A DNA stretch of 34,503 bases, taken from contig CANDYU010000009.1 of the NCBI GenBank assembly GCA_947425245.1, forward strand, positions 1 to 34,503, read 5' to 3'. How positions within the stretch are numbered: the stretch's first letter is position 1; every line of letters starts with the position of its first letter. Under the pieces are notes generated by a model. That model saw only the letters and a program-made list of their open reading frames with translations. It was not told the origin of the DNA and did no database searches. Shown here piece by piece: positions 1 through 8,307 of the stretch. Position numbers and translations under genes: made by a program. The DNA comes from an uncultured Candidatus Saccharibacteria bacterium. GTDB lineage: Bacteria; Patescibacteriota; Saccharimonadia; Saccharimonadales; Saccharimonadaceae.

Positions 1-52
1 TTAGGCACGCCGCCAGCATTCATCCTGAGCCAGGATCAAACTCTCCATTAAA
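1..52 (-). rRNA. rrs: 16S ribosomal RNA, 5' end (partial)
   Basis: The reverse complement reads GAGAGTTTGATCCTGGCTCA followed by GGATGAATGCTGGCGGCGTG, the universal start of bacterial 16S rRNA (the 27F primer site). Only the first ~50 nucleotides are present; the gene runs off the left edge of the window. The exact mature 5' end is estimated by comparison with known 16S genes. About 240 nt of leader separates it from a strong promoter. Confidence 0.96.
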
Positions 53-291
53 GTGTAAGCTTTCAGATAAATCTTACTCCCTTACGGTCTTACCCTGCAA
101 AAAGCTCAGCAAAACCATAGAAAATGAACCTTGTTCATAAAATAACTGACGATGATAAGTTTGTAACCATGCCAGATTGCTCCGACACACTATACAAACC
201 ATAATTGCACAACTAAATTGTTAAACTTCACTCCCTAAGAAACTTATCAGATGTTCTCTTTGTCATCTCCATCAGCTCTTAGGCTATCCCT
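53..291 (-). other. 16S rRNA leader region
   Basis: This gene-free stretch lies between the rRNA promoter and the start of 16S. It is presumably the transcribed leader that is cleaved off during rRNA processing. No open reading frame or clear terminator was seen. Boundaries are inferred from the promoter position and the 16S start. Confidence 0.6.
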
Positions 292-320
292 ATCTTACTT
301 CAGCTCATAAAAAAAGTCAA
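292..320 (-). promoter_or_regulatory. rRNA operon promoter
   Basis: On the minus strand a -35 box TTGACT (315-320) and a -10 box TAAGAT (292-297) are separated by exactly 17 bp. The match to the sigma-70 consensus and the position upstream of 16S make this the likely rRNA promoter. It sits in a T- and A-rich tract. Confidence 0.75.
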
Positions 321-381
321 CACTTTTTTTCGACTTTTTTCACTTTTTTGAGATTTTTTATCCCCACGATCGCCACTTCTA

Positions 382-837
382 TTATTTCAACATCAATCTC
401 GCCAGGACAAACACTCCCCACCCTACTATCAAACCGATTGTCGCTCCCACTACTACCTGCACCACAGTATGTCCTTCCACAACCGGCAATTCAGGCTCTC
501 CAGCCTCTTTCAACAACCGATTTAAGGCCCTTCCCTGTTCACCAACGGCATATCTCACATGCGTCGCATCGTATACAATAACCATCCACATGCAAACAGC
601 CAAAACAAACAAACCTGATCCCCACCCAAACGCTAACCCTAAGAACACAGCCACCGCCGTAAAACTCGCTGTGTGGCCAGAAGGCATCCCACCCGACCGC
701 GTAAAGCAATCAATCATCACCCCAAAGCTCATCTTCTCTCCGCTCTTCACTCCTGACATTAACCTAGCTACAACCTTACTAACCTGTGCTATCAACCACG
801 CCACAGTAAAAGCAACTAAACCACACCAACCTTCCAT
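382..837 (-). CDS. Divergent PAP2 family membrane protein (DUF212-like)
   Basis: A 151-aa membrane protein. The motif RSGGMPSGHTA (about residues 47-57), the segment YDATHVRYAVGEQ (about 89-101) and a late GHTVVQVVVGA (about 122-132) match the divergent PAP2 (DUF212) family, which is related to acid phosphatases and phosphatidic-acid phosphatases. Four or so hydrophobic segments suggest an integral membrane protein. The substrate is unknown. The ATG at 835-837 has no Shine-Dalgarno site; instead an extended -10 (TGCTATAAT, hexamer 844-849) ends 6 nt before it, predicting a leaderless mRNA. The gene stands alone between the rRNA promoter and the surface-protein gene. Confidence 0.85.
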   Translation of the reverse strand: MEGWCGLVAFTVAWLIAQVSKVVARLMSGVKSGEKMSFGVMIDCFTRSGGMPSGHTASFTAVAVFLGLAFGWGSGLFVLAVCMWMVIVYDATHVRYAVGEQGRALNRLLKEAGEPELPVVEGHTVVQVVVGATIGLIVGWGVFVLARLMLK

Positions 838-886
838 ACCACAATTATAGCATAATTAGTTTCATACTCACGCATTTATTGTTATT

Positions 887-2431
887 TTATCGTTTTTTCT
901 TCGTACAAAACGCCCTCTTGAGCCAAAGCCCCAAACTACCCAAACATACGAGAATCGGAATTAACAGCCACCACCACGCCCTAAAGCTCCTTTCGCCTAA
1001 TTTTGGCAATTCTACATCCGTTTCAGTTGGCAAAAAATCTTCACTTTTTGCCCCATTACCCCCTAGCTGCCCCTCTACGGCATTTTGTTCATTTTCGGCG
1101 ATGCTACCTACATTTTGCCCCAGAAGCCCCTCAGAGACCTCGCTAGACCCCTCTGAAGCCACATTTGAAGTACTTACGGTTATATCGGTCACATCTTGCT
1201 TCAAAGCTGTTCCATTCCCCGCACCATTATTCGTACCATTATCATCCATACTTCCTCCAGCCTCATCATTATCCCCCATCGTCCCATTATCTCCACTATT
1301 ACTACAATTTCCAATTCCCTGTTCCAATTCCTTCTTTTCTGCTCTCAAACGCTCTATTTCAGAATGTAATGCCTCATTTTCGTCTTTTGACTGAGACAAC
1401 TCCATCTTAACCATATTGAGCTCTTTTTCCCTATTTTCCTGCTCTAATACTAGCTGTGTCTTCAAAGATTCCTTCTCCGTCTCTAATTCCCTAATCTTTG
1501 CTTCTAATTCTTGTTGAGTCTTCTTGAACTCACTAGCATTTAAGTTGTTATAATAATCTCTCAAATATGCCACCATCTGCTCCACCTGTTGTAGCTGACT
1601 CATTGTCATCTCATCCGCCCATTCTGTATTCGGCAACGTCTTTCTTAACCCCTCTAAAGTACTATCCGCCATATCCATCATATATACCGCCATCGTCAAA
1701 TAACGCTCTAAGTTACCCATATCATTCCTCGTATCGCCCAATCTCTTCTCTTGAATCCCCCGCCATTCTTCCGCCCAACTTCTTATCTGTTCATCTTTCT
1801 CAAACTGCACTGTTTCGCCAGTAGCAGTCAAACGCGGTACATAAGTCGGCGTACTCTGGTGTGCCGCCACATTTGAACAATACATAGTATCACTGTTAAA
1901 AACTGACAAAGCGGCACATGAGCGGTAGTCTAATTTACCTCTTAGCCAAACTTCCTCCTCTCCCCATTCCACATCCGTACCATTTTGTACACCACTACCC
2001 ACTAATACCGCATAGTACAATACTCCAGTTTTATTTGCACTAAAACCGCCATTGCGTAGCGGTAGCAGAATGTTCGGTGACCCCTCAGCATTAAAATCAG
2101 CAAATCTCAGTTCCCAATCTGCCTTTTCACTATTTATACTACTCCACCCCGCCTCCGCATCAGCTTCTGTAAAACCATTCTCATAATCCAAACCAGATAT
2201 CACTACCCTCTTCGTGAACCAGCCACTCTTCAACCATGTTTGAATATTGACCTGTCGTCGAGATACATAAACCCCTTCCGAATGAACATAACCAACATCC
2301 TCCGCCAATGTCAACATGCTAATGTCACTATCTGCCGCGGAATCTAAAGCTACCACACCAGGCATTAATAGTTGCGTTCCCAAACCAGCTACTACGGTCA
2401 CAGTTGATAAAAACATAGGTATCTTTTTCAT
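887..2431 (-). CDS. Predicted surface-anchored coiled-coil protein
   Basis: A 514-aa protein that I do not recognise as a named family. It has an N-terminal signal peptide (MKK, then a hydrophobic stretch to about residue 28), a globular region to about 220, a long coiled coil rich in E, K, L and Q (about 300-375), a low-complexity linker rich in G, N, D, S and E (about 375-475), and a C-terminal transmembrane helix (about 485-505) followed by a basic tail (KRAFCTKKKR). This architecture fits a secreted protein anchored in the membrane by its C terminus, with the coiled coil as a stalk. The start has GAGG five bases upstream of the ATG. Upstream lie AT-rich palindromes and a lectin-like cassette, which may or may not be related. 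Function is unknown. Confidence 0.75.
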   Translation of the reverse strand: MKKIPMFLSTVTVVAGLGTQLLMPGVVALDSAADSDISMLTLAEDVGYVHSEGVYVSRRQVNIQTWLKSGWFTKRVVISGLDYENGFTEADAEAGWSSINSEKADWELRFADFNAEGSPNILLPLRNGGFSANKTGVLYYAVLVGSGVQNGTDVEWGEEEVWLRGKLDYRSCAALSVFNSDTMYCSNVAAHQSTPTYVPRLTATGETVQFEKDEQIRSWAEEWRGIQEKRLGDTRNDMGNLERYLTMAVYMMDMADSTLEGLRKTLPNTEWADEMTMSQLQQVEQMVAYLRDYYNNLNASEFKKTQQELEAKIRELETEKESLKTQLVLEQENREKELNMVKMELSQSKDENEALHSEIERLRAEKKELEQGIGNCSNSGDNGTMGDNDEAGGSMDDNGTNNGAGNGTALKQDVTDITVSTSNVASEGSSEVSEGLLGQNVGSIAENEQNAVEGQLGGNGAKSEDFLPTETDVELPKLGERSFRAWWWLLIPILVCLGSLGLWLKRAFCTKKKR

Positions 2432-2539
2432 AGAATCCTCACAATTAATTATTTATAACCGCGAGTCTAACAAAAAAGTTCTACCATTTACAACCATAAG
2501 AGTCACTAAAAGGTATCTGTCTGCCGCTACCACTGTCAG

Positions 2540-2630
2540 TGTATAAAAATATTATACAGTAAGCCACTCCAAAATCCCTCCAGCAATACCCCACCATACT
2601 GTATAAATATTTTATACAGTTTATACAGTA
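2540..2630. repeat. AT-rich palindrome cluster (ACTGTATAAA / TTTATACAGT)
   Basis: A palindrome with perfect 10-bp arms, ACTGTATAAA-TAT-TTTATACAGT, occupies 2598-2620. It is followed at once by another half-site TTATACAGTA (2621-2630) and preceded by a related imperfect inverted repeat at 2540-2560. The cluster lies between the surface-protein gene start and cassette 1. It could be an operator for the surface-protein gene. The half-site resembles the outer part of a LexA box, but the spacing between CTGT and ACAG is 13 bp rather than 8. Confidence 0.5.
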
Positions 2631-2643
2631 CTCCATTCGCTAC

Positions 2644-2848
2644 TTCGTCCGTAGCGGATTTATAGATATTAACCGTGGCACACTGTGGCGATTTGGAGAA
2701 AGTCTATACGCACAAACCGGTACCAATTATGATCCTAAAGCCAGCTATTATCTATACATTCACGAGCTTCATCTAGTCGTCACTTCAGAATACAGTAATC
2801 ACTGGCGTGCTTACTCCATCCGTTGTCTGGCGTACTAGGTTAGATAAG
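2644..2848 (+). repeat. Lectin-domain cassette 1 (silent, 64 codons)
   Basis: The plus strand begins with TTCGTCCGTAGCGG (FVRSG), stays open for 64 codons and ends with YSIRCLAY and a TAG stop (2836-2838), followed by the shared tail GTTAGATAAG. The ending resembles the C terminus of FISUMP-type domains, which have a C-type-lectin-like fold (family knowledge). There is no start codon or ribosome binding site. It is the most diverged cassette and lacks the GYxW and SGVxPS motifs of the others. The tail overlaps the last codons of gyrA, which is read from the opposite strand. Confidence 0.75.
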
Positions 2849-5377
2849 AGTATTCTCTTCCTCATCTGGCAAAACAATACCCAGGCTTGCCACCGAATCA
2901 CCATCATTCATCTTCATAATCCTTACCCCCTGTGCAGCCCTACCCAAGGTCGGGATCTCCTTCACTGCTACCCTAATCGCCTGCCCCTTAGTCGACATCA
3001 TAATCACTTCTTTCGCCAAAGGATCCAATGTATGTACTGCTACAATCGGCCCTGTTTTTGTCGTTACACTCGCCACCTTGATCCCTACCCCACCTCGCTT
3101 ATGAGCTGGGAAGTTCTCTGCCAAAGTCGCTTTCCCATAACCATTCGCCGACATTACCAATAATTTCTGTTTCTCGTCTCGAATCACATCCATTCCTACG
3201 ATCTCATCCTTCGGTCGCAGCCTGATTCCTCGCACACCCCTTGCACTACGTCCCATTGCTCGCACATCCTGTTCATTAAACCGCATCGCTTGTCCAGCCG
3301 ATGTTGAAATCACTACGTCATTATTGCCAGTAGTCTCTTGAATCCATTTCAATTCATCGCCAGCATCCAGCTTAATCGTAATTAATCCATTAGCCCGAAT
3401 ATTCAAATATTCTTTCACGGCCGTTTTCTTTATCGTGCCCTTCTTCGTCGCCATAAACAAGAAACCTTCTAGGTTTTCACCTTGCTTAATAATCGAAGTC
3501 ACCTTCTCATCTGGATGCATATTCAACAGATTCACCGCCGCAGTACCCTTTGCCACCATTGAAGCTTGCGGTACTTCATAAGCCTTTAGCCTAAAAATTC
3601 GCCCTTGGTTCGTAAAGAAGAGCAAAAAATCATGCGAATTTGTCGTCACGATCTGAGAGATTACATCCTCTTCCTTCGTCGTCATGCCCCTGCGACCTTT
3701 ACCACCTCTATTCTGACGCTTAAAATCATCCTGCAGAACTCGTTTCAGATAGTTCTCAGCCGTCAACAGAATCACACTCTCCTCGTCCGGAATCAACTCT
3801 TCCTCCGAGAACTTCCCCACCTCGTGATTGAAAATCTTTGACTTTCGCTCATCGCCATACTTCTCTTTCATTGCGATCAGCTCTTCCTTTACCACTCTTA
3901 GGACCTCCGCTTCGCTCGCCAAAATCCCTTCTAGTTTCTCGATCAATTCATGTAGCTGCTTCAATTCATCTTCAATCTTGTCTCGTTCGAGTCCTTGCAA
4001 CCGACGCAACTGCATGGCCAAAATCGCCGCCGCCTGAATCTCACTCAGTCCGAACCGCTCCATCAACCGCTTATCTGCATCATCGTAACTCTCACGAATC
4101 GTACGAATCACCTCATCAATGTTGTCCAGTGCAATCTTCAAACCTTCAAGGATATGTGCACGCTCTTTCGCCTTCCTTAGCTCAAACTCCGTTCTACGAC
4201 GAATCACCTTCTGCCGATGTTTTACAAATTCCGACAAGATTTCCTTCAAGCCCAAGATCCTCGGCTGCACGCCATCAACTAATGCCAACATATTATAATG
4301 GAACGTCGTCTGTAATCCCGTCATTCGATACAGCTGATTCAAAATCTTCTTCGGAAACGCATCCTTCTTTAGCTCAACCACTACCCGAATCTTTCCTCGT
4401 GCCGACTCATCCCGTGCATCCGCGATATGATCCAGCTTCTTCGCCAGTACTAGTTCACGCACCTTCTCAATGAAGCCCTCTTTACTCATTCCATAAGGCA
4501 CTTCCGTAATTACAATCGCATACCGGCCATTCTTCTTTTCCTCGATGTTCGTCACTGCCCGAATCGTCACCGACCCCTTACCTGTCGCATAGGCTTGCTT
4601 CATCGGTGTACCGCCATACACTTCGGCCCCCGTCGGAAAATCTGGCCCTTTCACATGTTGCATCAACCCATCCAAACTAATATCTGGCTGTTCGATCAGT
4701 GCCACCGTCGCATCAATCACCTCCGACAAGTTATGTGGCGGAATATTCGTTGCCATACCAACCGCAATCCCCATCTGTCCATTCAGCAAAATATTTGGCA
4801 CCGCCGCCGGCAGCACTACTGGCTCTTGCTCGCTACCGTCAAAGTTGTCCCGAAAATCAACCGTTTCCTTCTCAATATCCGTTAGTAGCTCCGCCCCCAC
4901 CTTATCCATACGAGCCTCAGTATACCTTGACGCCGCCGGATCATCCCCATCCATCGAGCCAAAGTTCCCCTGCCCCTCCACCAAGGTGTATCGCATCTTC
5001 CAAGGCTGTGCCAAATTCACCATTGCATCATAAATCGACGAATCGCCATGCGGATGGTACTTACCCATCACCTCACCCACAATACGTGCCGATTTCACTG
5101 TCGCATGCGGAGCCTTCCAGCCATTTTTATTCATAGCATATAGAATACGCCTGTTCACTGGCTTCAGGCCATCTCTTACATCCGGCAAGGCCCGGTCAAT
5201 AATCACCGACATCGAATACCTTAGGAAATAACTCTCCATGGTACTCTCTACTGCCTTTTGCTCAATGCCGTCGCGTACAACGCTACCTTCTACAACCTCA
5301 GTCCCCTCCGCACCCCCATTTTCCGCCTTAAGATCCTTCTCGTCCCCCTTTACGCCGTCTCCCTCGTCAGTCGCCAT
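2840..5377 (-). CDS. gyrA: DNA gyrase subunit A
   Basis: An 845-aa breakage-reunion and DNA-wrapping subunit of gyrase, which introduces negative supercoils with GyrB. The motif AASRYTEAR holds the catalytic tyrosine (Tyr152). The quinolone region reads [13 protein letters not shown] with Ser113 and Asp117 at the places of E. coli Ser83 and Asp87, so it looks quinolone-sensitive. The GyrA box appears as [11 protein letters not shown], and the rest is the C-terminal beta-pinwheel. The N terminus carries an acidic, low-complexity extension of about 45 residues before the core. It follows gyrB by 18 bp, so the two are probably co-transcribed. Its stop codon (TTA on the plus strand at 2840-2842) lies inside the conserved tail of cassette 1. 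Confidence 0.97.
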   Translation of the reverse strand: MATDEGDGVKGDEKDLKAENGGAEGTEVVEGSVVRDGIEQKAVESTMESYFLRYSMSVIIDRALPDVRDGLKPVNRRILYAMNKNGWKAPHATVKSARIVGEVMGKYHPHGDSSIYDAMVNLAQPWKMRYTLVEGQGNFGSMDGDDPAASRYTEARMDKVGAELLTDIEKETVDFRDNFDGSEQEPVVLPAAVPNILLNGQMGIAVGMATNIPPHNLSEVIDATVALIEQPDISLDGLMQHVKGPDFPTGAEVYGGTPMKQAYATGKGSVTIRAVTNIEEKKNGRYAIVITEVPYGMSKEGFIEKVRELVLAKKLDHIADARDESARGKIRVVVELKKDAFPKKILNQLYRMTGLQTTFHYNMLALVDGVQPRILGLKEILSEFVKHRQKVIRRRTEFELRKAKERAHILEGLKIALDNIDEVIRTIRESYDDADKRLMERFGLSEIQAAAILAMQLRRLQGLERDKIEDELKQLHELIEKLEGILASEAEVLRVVKEELIAMKEKYGDERKSKIFNHEVGKFSEEELIPDEESVILLTAENYLKRVLQDDFKRQNRGGKGRRGMTTKEEDVISQIVTTNSHDFLLFFTNQGRIFRLKAYEVPQASMVAKGTAAVNLLNMHPDEKVTSIIKQGENLEGFLFMATKKGTIKKTAVKEYLNIRANGLITIKLDAGDELKWIQETTGNNDVVISTSAGQAMRFNEQDVRAMGRSARGVRGIRLRPKDEIVGMDVIRDEKQKLLVMSANGYGKATLAENFPAHKRGGVGIKVASVTTKTGPIVAVHTLDPLAKEVIMMSTKGQAIRVAVKEIPTLGRAAQGVRIMKMNDGDSVASLGIVLPDEEENTLI

Positions 5378-5395
5378 CTTTCCCTATTCCTTTCC

Positions 5396-7393
5396 TTAAA
5401 AATCCAAATCATCCAAATTAACAGACGCTGCACCCGCCTGAATAAAGTTCTTACGCAAATCTACCTGATCACCCATCAACTTCGTAAACACCGCGTCTGC
5501 CTTCTCTGCATCATCAATATGCACTTGCACCAAAATCCGGTTCTCCGGATCCATCGTTGTCTCCCAGAGTTGCTTCGCATCCATCTCACCAAGACCTTTA
5601 AAACGATTCTGTGCTGTATAACCCGCTTGTTTAAACCTCTCCTGTGTCGGATCAATTTTTGTACCTGCCGCCTTCCGTTCTTCGATCTTTTCTGCCAATT
5701 TCTTCTCTAAAGCCACCTCATCATAAATATAATCAATCTTCCTATTCGCCCCTGTTCCTTTTGTCAAGCCAAACAGTGGCGGCTTCGCCAAATACACATG
5801 CCCAGCCTTAATCACCTCCGGCATATATCGAAAGAAGAATGTCATCAACAGCGTCGCAATATGCAAACCATCGACATCGGCATCTGTCATAAAAATCACT
5901 TTGTGATATCGCAAACCGTTAATATCAAACTGTTCGCCAATCCCCACTCCAAGCCCCTTAATCAAGCTCACCAGCTCTTGGTTCGCCAGCATCTTATCCA
6001 ACCTTGCTCGCTCCGTATTCAATACCTTACCCCGAAGCGGCAAAATCGCCTGAATCTTCGGATTACGCCCTTCTTTTGCCGATCCCGCCGCCGAGTTACC
6101 CTCAACGATAAACAACTCGCACTCGCTCCGGTCCCTAGAACTGCAATCTGCCAGCTTGCTTGGCAAATTCAACCCCTCAAATGCCCCCTTCCGAATCACA
6201 TTGTCTCGAGCCGCCCGTGCCGCTTTTCGTGCCCGTGCCGCCAAAGTAGCCTTGTTAATAATCTTCTTCGCAACTGCTGGATTCTCTTCAAGATAATAGC
6301 CGAAATACTCAGTCATCACCTTATCAACATAACCACGCACTTCAGGATTGCCCAGCTTATTCTTCGTCTGACCTTCAAACTGCGGATCCGGCAGTTTTAC
6401 CAAGATCACCGCCGTCAATCCTTCTTTGATATCATCACCAGTCAAATTCGGCTCTTTCTCCTTCAAAAGTCCGTTCTTCCTAGCATAATCATTAATTACC
6501 CGGTTCATCGCTGTCCTAAAGCCTACTACATGCATACCACCATCCGGCGTTAAAACATTATTCGCAAACGGCTTAATCGTCTCCGCATAGGTATCATTAT
6601 ATTGCAAAGCCACTTCCACCCCTGTGTCTTCAATATTCTTCTCTACATAGAAAATATCATCCGAAACCACCTCTTTCCCCTCATTCAACTTTCGAACATA
6701 ACTCCTAATTCCCCCATCAAAGTAAAAACTTTCCCGTGCCCCATCACGCTCATCCTTTACCGAAATTAAAATTCCCTTCGTAAGATATGCCTGATGCCGA
6801 GCATAATTTGACACCCATTCATAATCAAAAGTCGTCGTTTCCTTAAAAATCGACTGGTCTGGGTAAAAAGTAATTGAAGTCCCCGTCCCTTTCGTCTCCC
6901 CCACAATCTCCAACCCCTTACCAATAGTCTTTCCCCCGTTCTCAAACTCTACTCGATGGGTCTTCCCATTCTTTCGCACTTCGGCAATCATCTTCGTCGA
7001 CAGTGCATTCACTACACTCGAACCCACGCCATGTAAACCTGAACTTACCTTATATCCCCCACCGCCGAACTTACCACCGGCATTCAGAACCGTCAAAACC
7101 GTCTCTAAAGTGCTCTTACCCGTCTTAGGATGAATATCTACCGGAATACCACGACCATTGTCCACCACTCGAACGCCACCATCCTCCAATAGTGTAATCT
7201 CTACCCTTGTACAAAAACCCGCAATCGCCTCATCAATCGAGTTATCCGCAATCTCCTTCAAAAGATGATGAAGCCCATCAAACCCCGTCGATCCAATGTA
7301 CATGCCTGGACGAATCCGCACATGCTCCAACCCCTCTAAAACCTGAATCTGCGAACTATCATATTCCTGTCCCCCTGTTTGTTTTTCAGCCAT
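5396..7393 (-). CDS. gyrB: DNA gyrase subunit B
   Basis: A 665-aa ATPase subunit of DNA gyrase. GHKL motifs are clear: EIADNSIDEA (about residues 47-56), DNGRGIPV (about 98-105) and GGKFGGGGYKVSSGLHGVGS. The TOPRIM domain has EGNSAAGSAKEGR and DADVDGLHI, and the C-terminal gyrase B motif reads QNRFKGLGEMD. Asn replaces the common Asp in the EGDSA motif. The ATG is preceded by GAGG (spacing about 8), and a promoter with a -35/-10 pair lies about 36-64 bp upstream. GyrA follows after 18 bp. Confidence 0.97.
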   Translation of the reverse strand: MAEKQTGGQEYDSSQIQVLEGLEHVRIRPGMYIGSTGFDGLHHLLKEIADNSIDEAIAGFCTRVEITLLEDGGVRVVDNGRGIPVDIHPKTGKSTLETVLTVLNAGGKFGGGGYKVSSGLHGVGSSVVNALSTKMIAEVRKNGKTHRVEFENGGKTIGKGLEIVGETKGTGTSITFYPDQSIFKETTTFDYEWVSNYARHQAYLTKGILISVKDERDGARESFYFDGGIRSYVRKLNEGKEVVSDDIFYVEKNIEDTGVEVALQYNDTYAETIKPFANNVLTPDGGMHVVGFRTAMNRVINDYARKNGLLKEKEPNLTGDDIKEGLTAVILVKLPDPQFEGQTKNKLGNPEVRGYVDKVMTEYFGYYLEENPAVAKKIINKATLAARARKAARAARDNVIRKGAFEGLNLPSKLADCSSRDRSECELFIVEGNSAAGSAKEGRNPKIQAILPLRGKVLNTERARLDKMLANQELVSLIKGLGVGIGEQFDINGLRYHKVIFMTDADVDGLHIATLLMTFFFRYMPEVIKAGHVYLAKPPLFGLTKGTGANRKIDYIYDEVALEKKLAEKIEERKAAGTKIDPTQERFKQAGYTAQNRFKGLGEMDAKQLWETTMDPENRILVQVHIDDAEKADAVFTKLMGDQVDLRKNFIQAGAASVNLDDLDF

Positions 7394-7428
7394 ACGGATA
7401 CCTCAACTTACTACAATTTTATATCTAT

Positions 7429-7457
7429 ATTCTACCTCATCTTCTCAATAAAATCAA
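7429..7457 (-). promoter_or_regulatory. gyrBA promoter
   Basis: On the minus strand TTGATT (7452-7457) and TAGAAT (7429-7434) are separated by 17 bp. They lie about 35 bp upstream of the gyrB start, leaving room for a short leader with a GAGG ribosome binding site. An inverted repeat with arms AAACTGC and GCAGTTT lies a little further upstream and may end transcription from the broken gene. Confidence 0.6.
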
Positions 7458-7515
7458 CCCCATAAGCAAAATCAGAAAACCCACCAAACTGCCGTTCTAT
7501 CAGCAGTTTCCCTGT

Positions 7516-8257
7516 TTACCTCACTTCGCTCATCTCGCCCCCCTCCATACACTTTTCACCCTCATACGCTTTCTTAAAATCATCTGTATTATACGGAAAA
7601 TTCTTGCTGTTTTTGATACTCAAATTATCTGGATTCAAGCTCAAAATCTGCCCCTCTGGAAATCCCGACCCCAACGCCACCTGATTCGAAAACTCCGCCT
7701 TCTCCGCATCAAACCACGTCATCCACGAACAGCTAATCTGCGGGGGCCGAATACAACGCTACCACCCCGCAAATCATCCCCTCATCGTTCATGAATGTAT
7801 TCCCATATTCATCATACTGCCGAAACCCTCGTGCTTTCAGCCAATTCCGCATCCGATCCGGCAAATCCGACACAATCACATCGATAAATTCATTCGCCTG
7901 TTCCACATCAGAATAATCCCAAGTATTCGGGCCCACACTCAAACCATAGTATCGTTCCAACGGCACACTAATCTTCATTCCCTCTGGATAGTACACCAAT
8001 GGGGATCCATCCACCATATCATAGACTTTCATCACACTCGGAGGCAACTCTGTCCCGTAACTACTCCAAATCCCATTCCAGCCAGCACCAATACTGCTAA
8101 TGCTACAATCGCCACCATATACGGCCTTCTGCACATCAATTTTGGATGATTTTTGGGCCGGCTCCCATCAACACACTCACCCACTGCTTCCCCCGCACTG
8201 CTGACGCCACTCTTACCCTCATCCCCCATCCTCACCTGTTCCTTTGTATTTTTCCAT
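7516..8257 (-). pseudogene. Broken membrane-anchored protein gene
   Basis: Three overlapping reading-frame pieces read as one protein broken by frameshifts. The first (8235 down to about 8060) carries a transmembrane segment (MVAIVALAVLVLAGMGFGVV). The second (about 8060-7745) continues with LPPSVMKVYDMVDGSPLVYY and a soluble domain. The third (about 7745-7516) ends the protein. The switches fall near a GGG run (about 8060) and a five-C run (minus strand; GGGGG on plus at 7742-7746). A well-placed AAGGAG site precedes an ATG at 8257 that joins the first piece only if one base is removed from a GGGGG run (plus strand CCCCC at 8223-8227). Real decay and assembly errors in G/C runs are both possible. 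Function unknown; single-pass membrane protein with an extracellular domain is inferred. Confidence 0.6.
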
Positions 8258-8307
8258 TTTTCTCCTTTTTTGTTTTAAAATCACACTAAGCGTCTTACAT
8301 CCGCACT

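Noticed and set aside
2598-2620. LexA box
   Set aside because: The CTGT and ACAG halves are 13 bp apart instead of 8.
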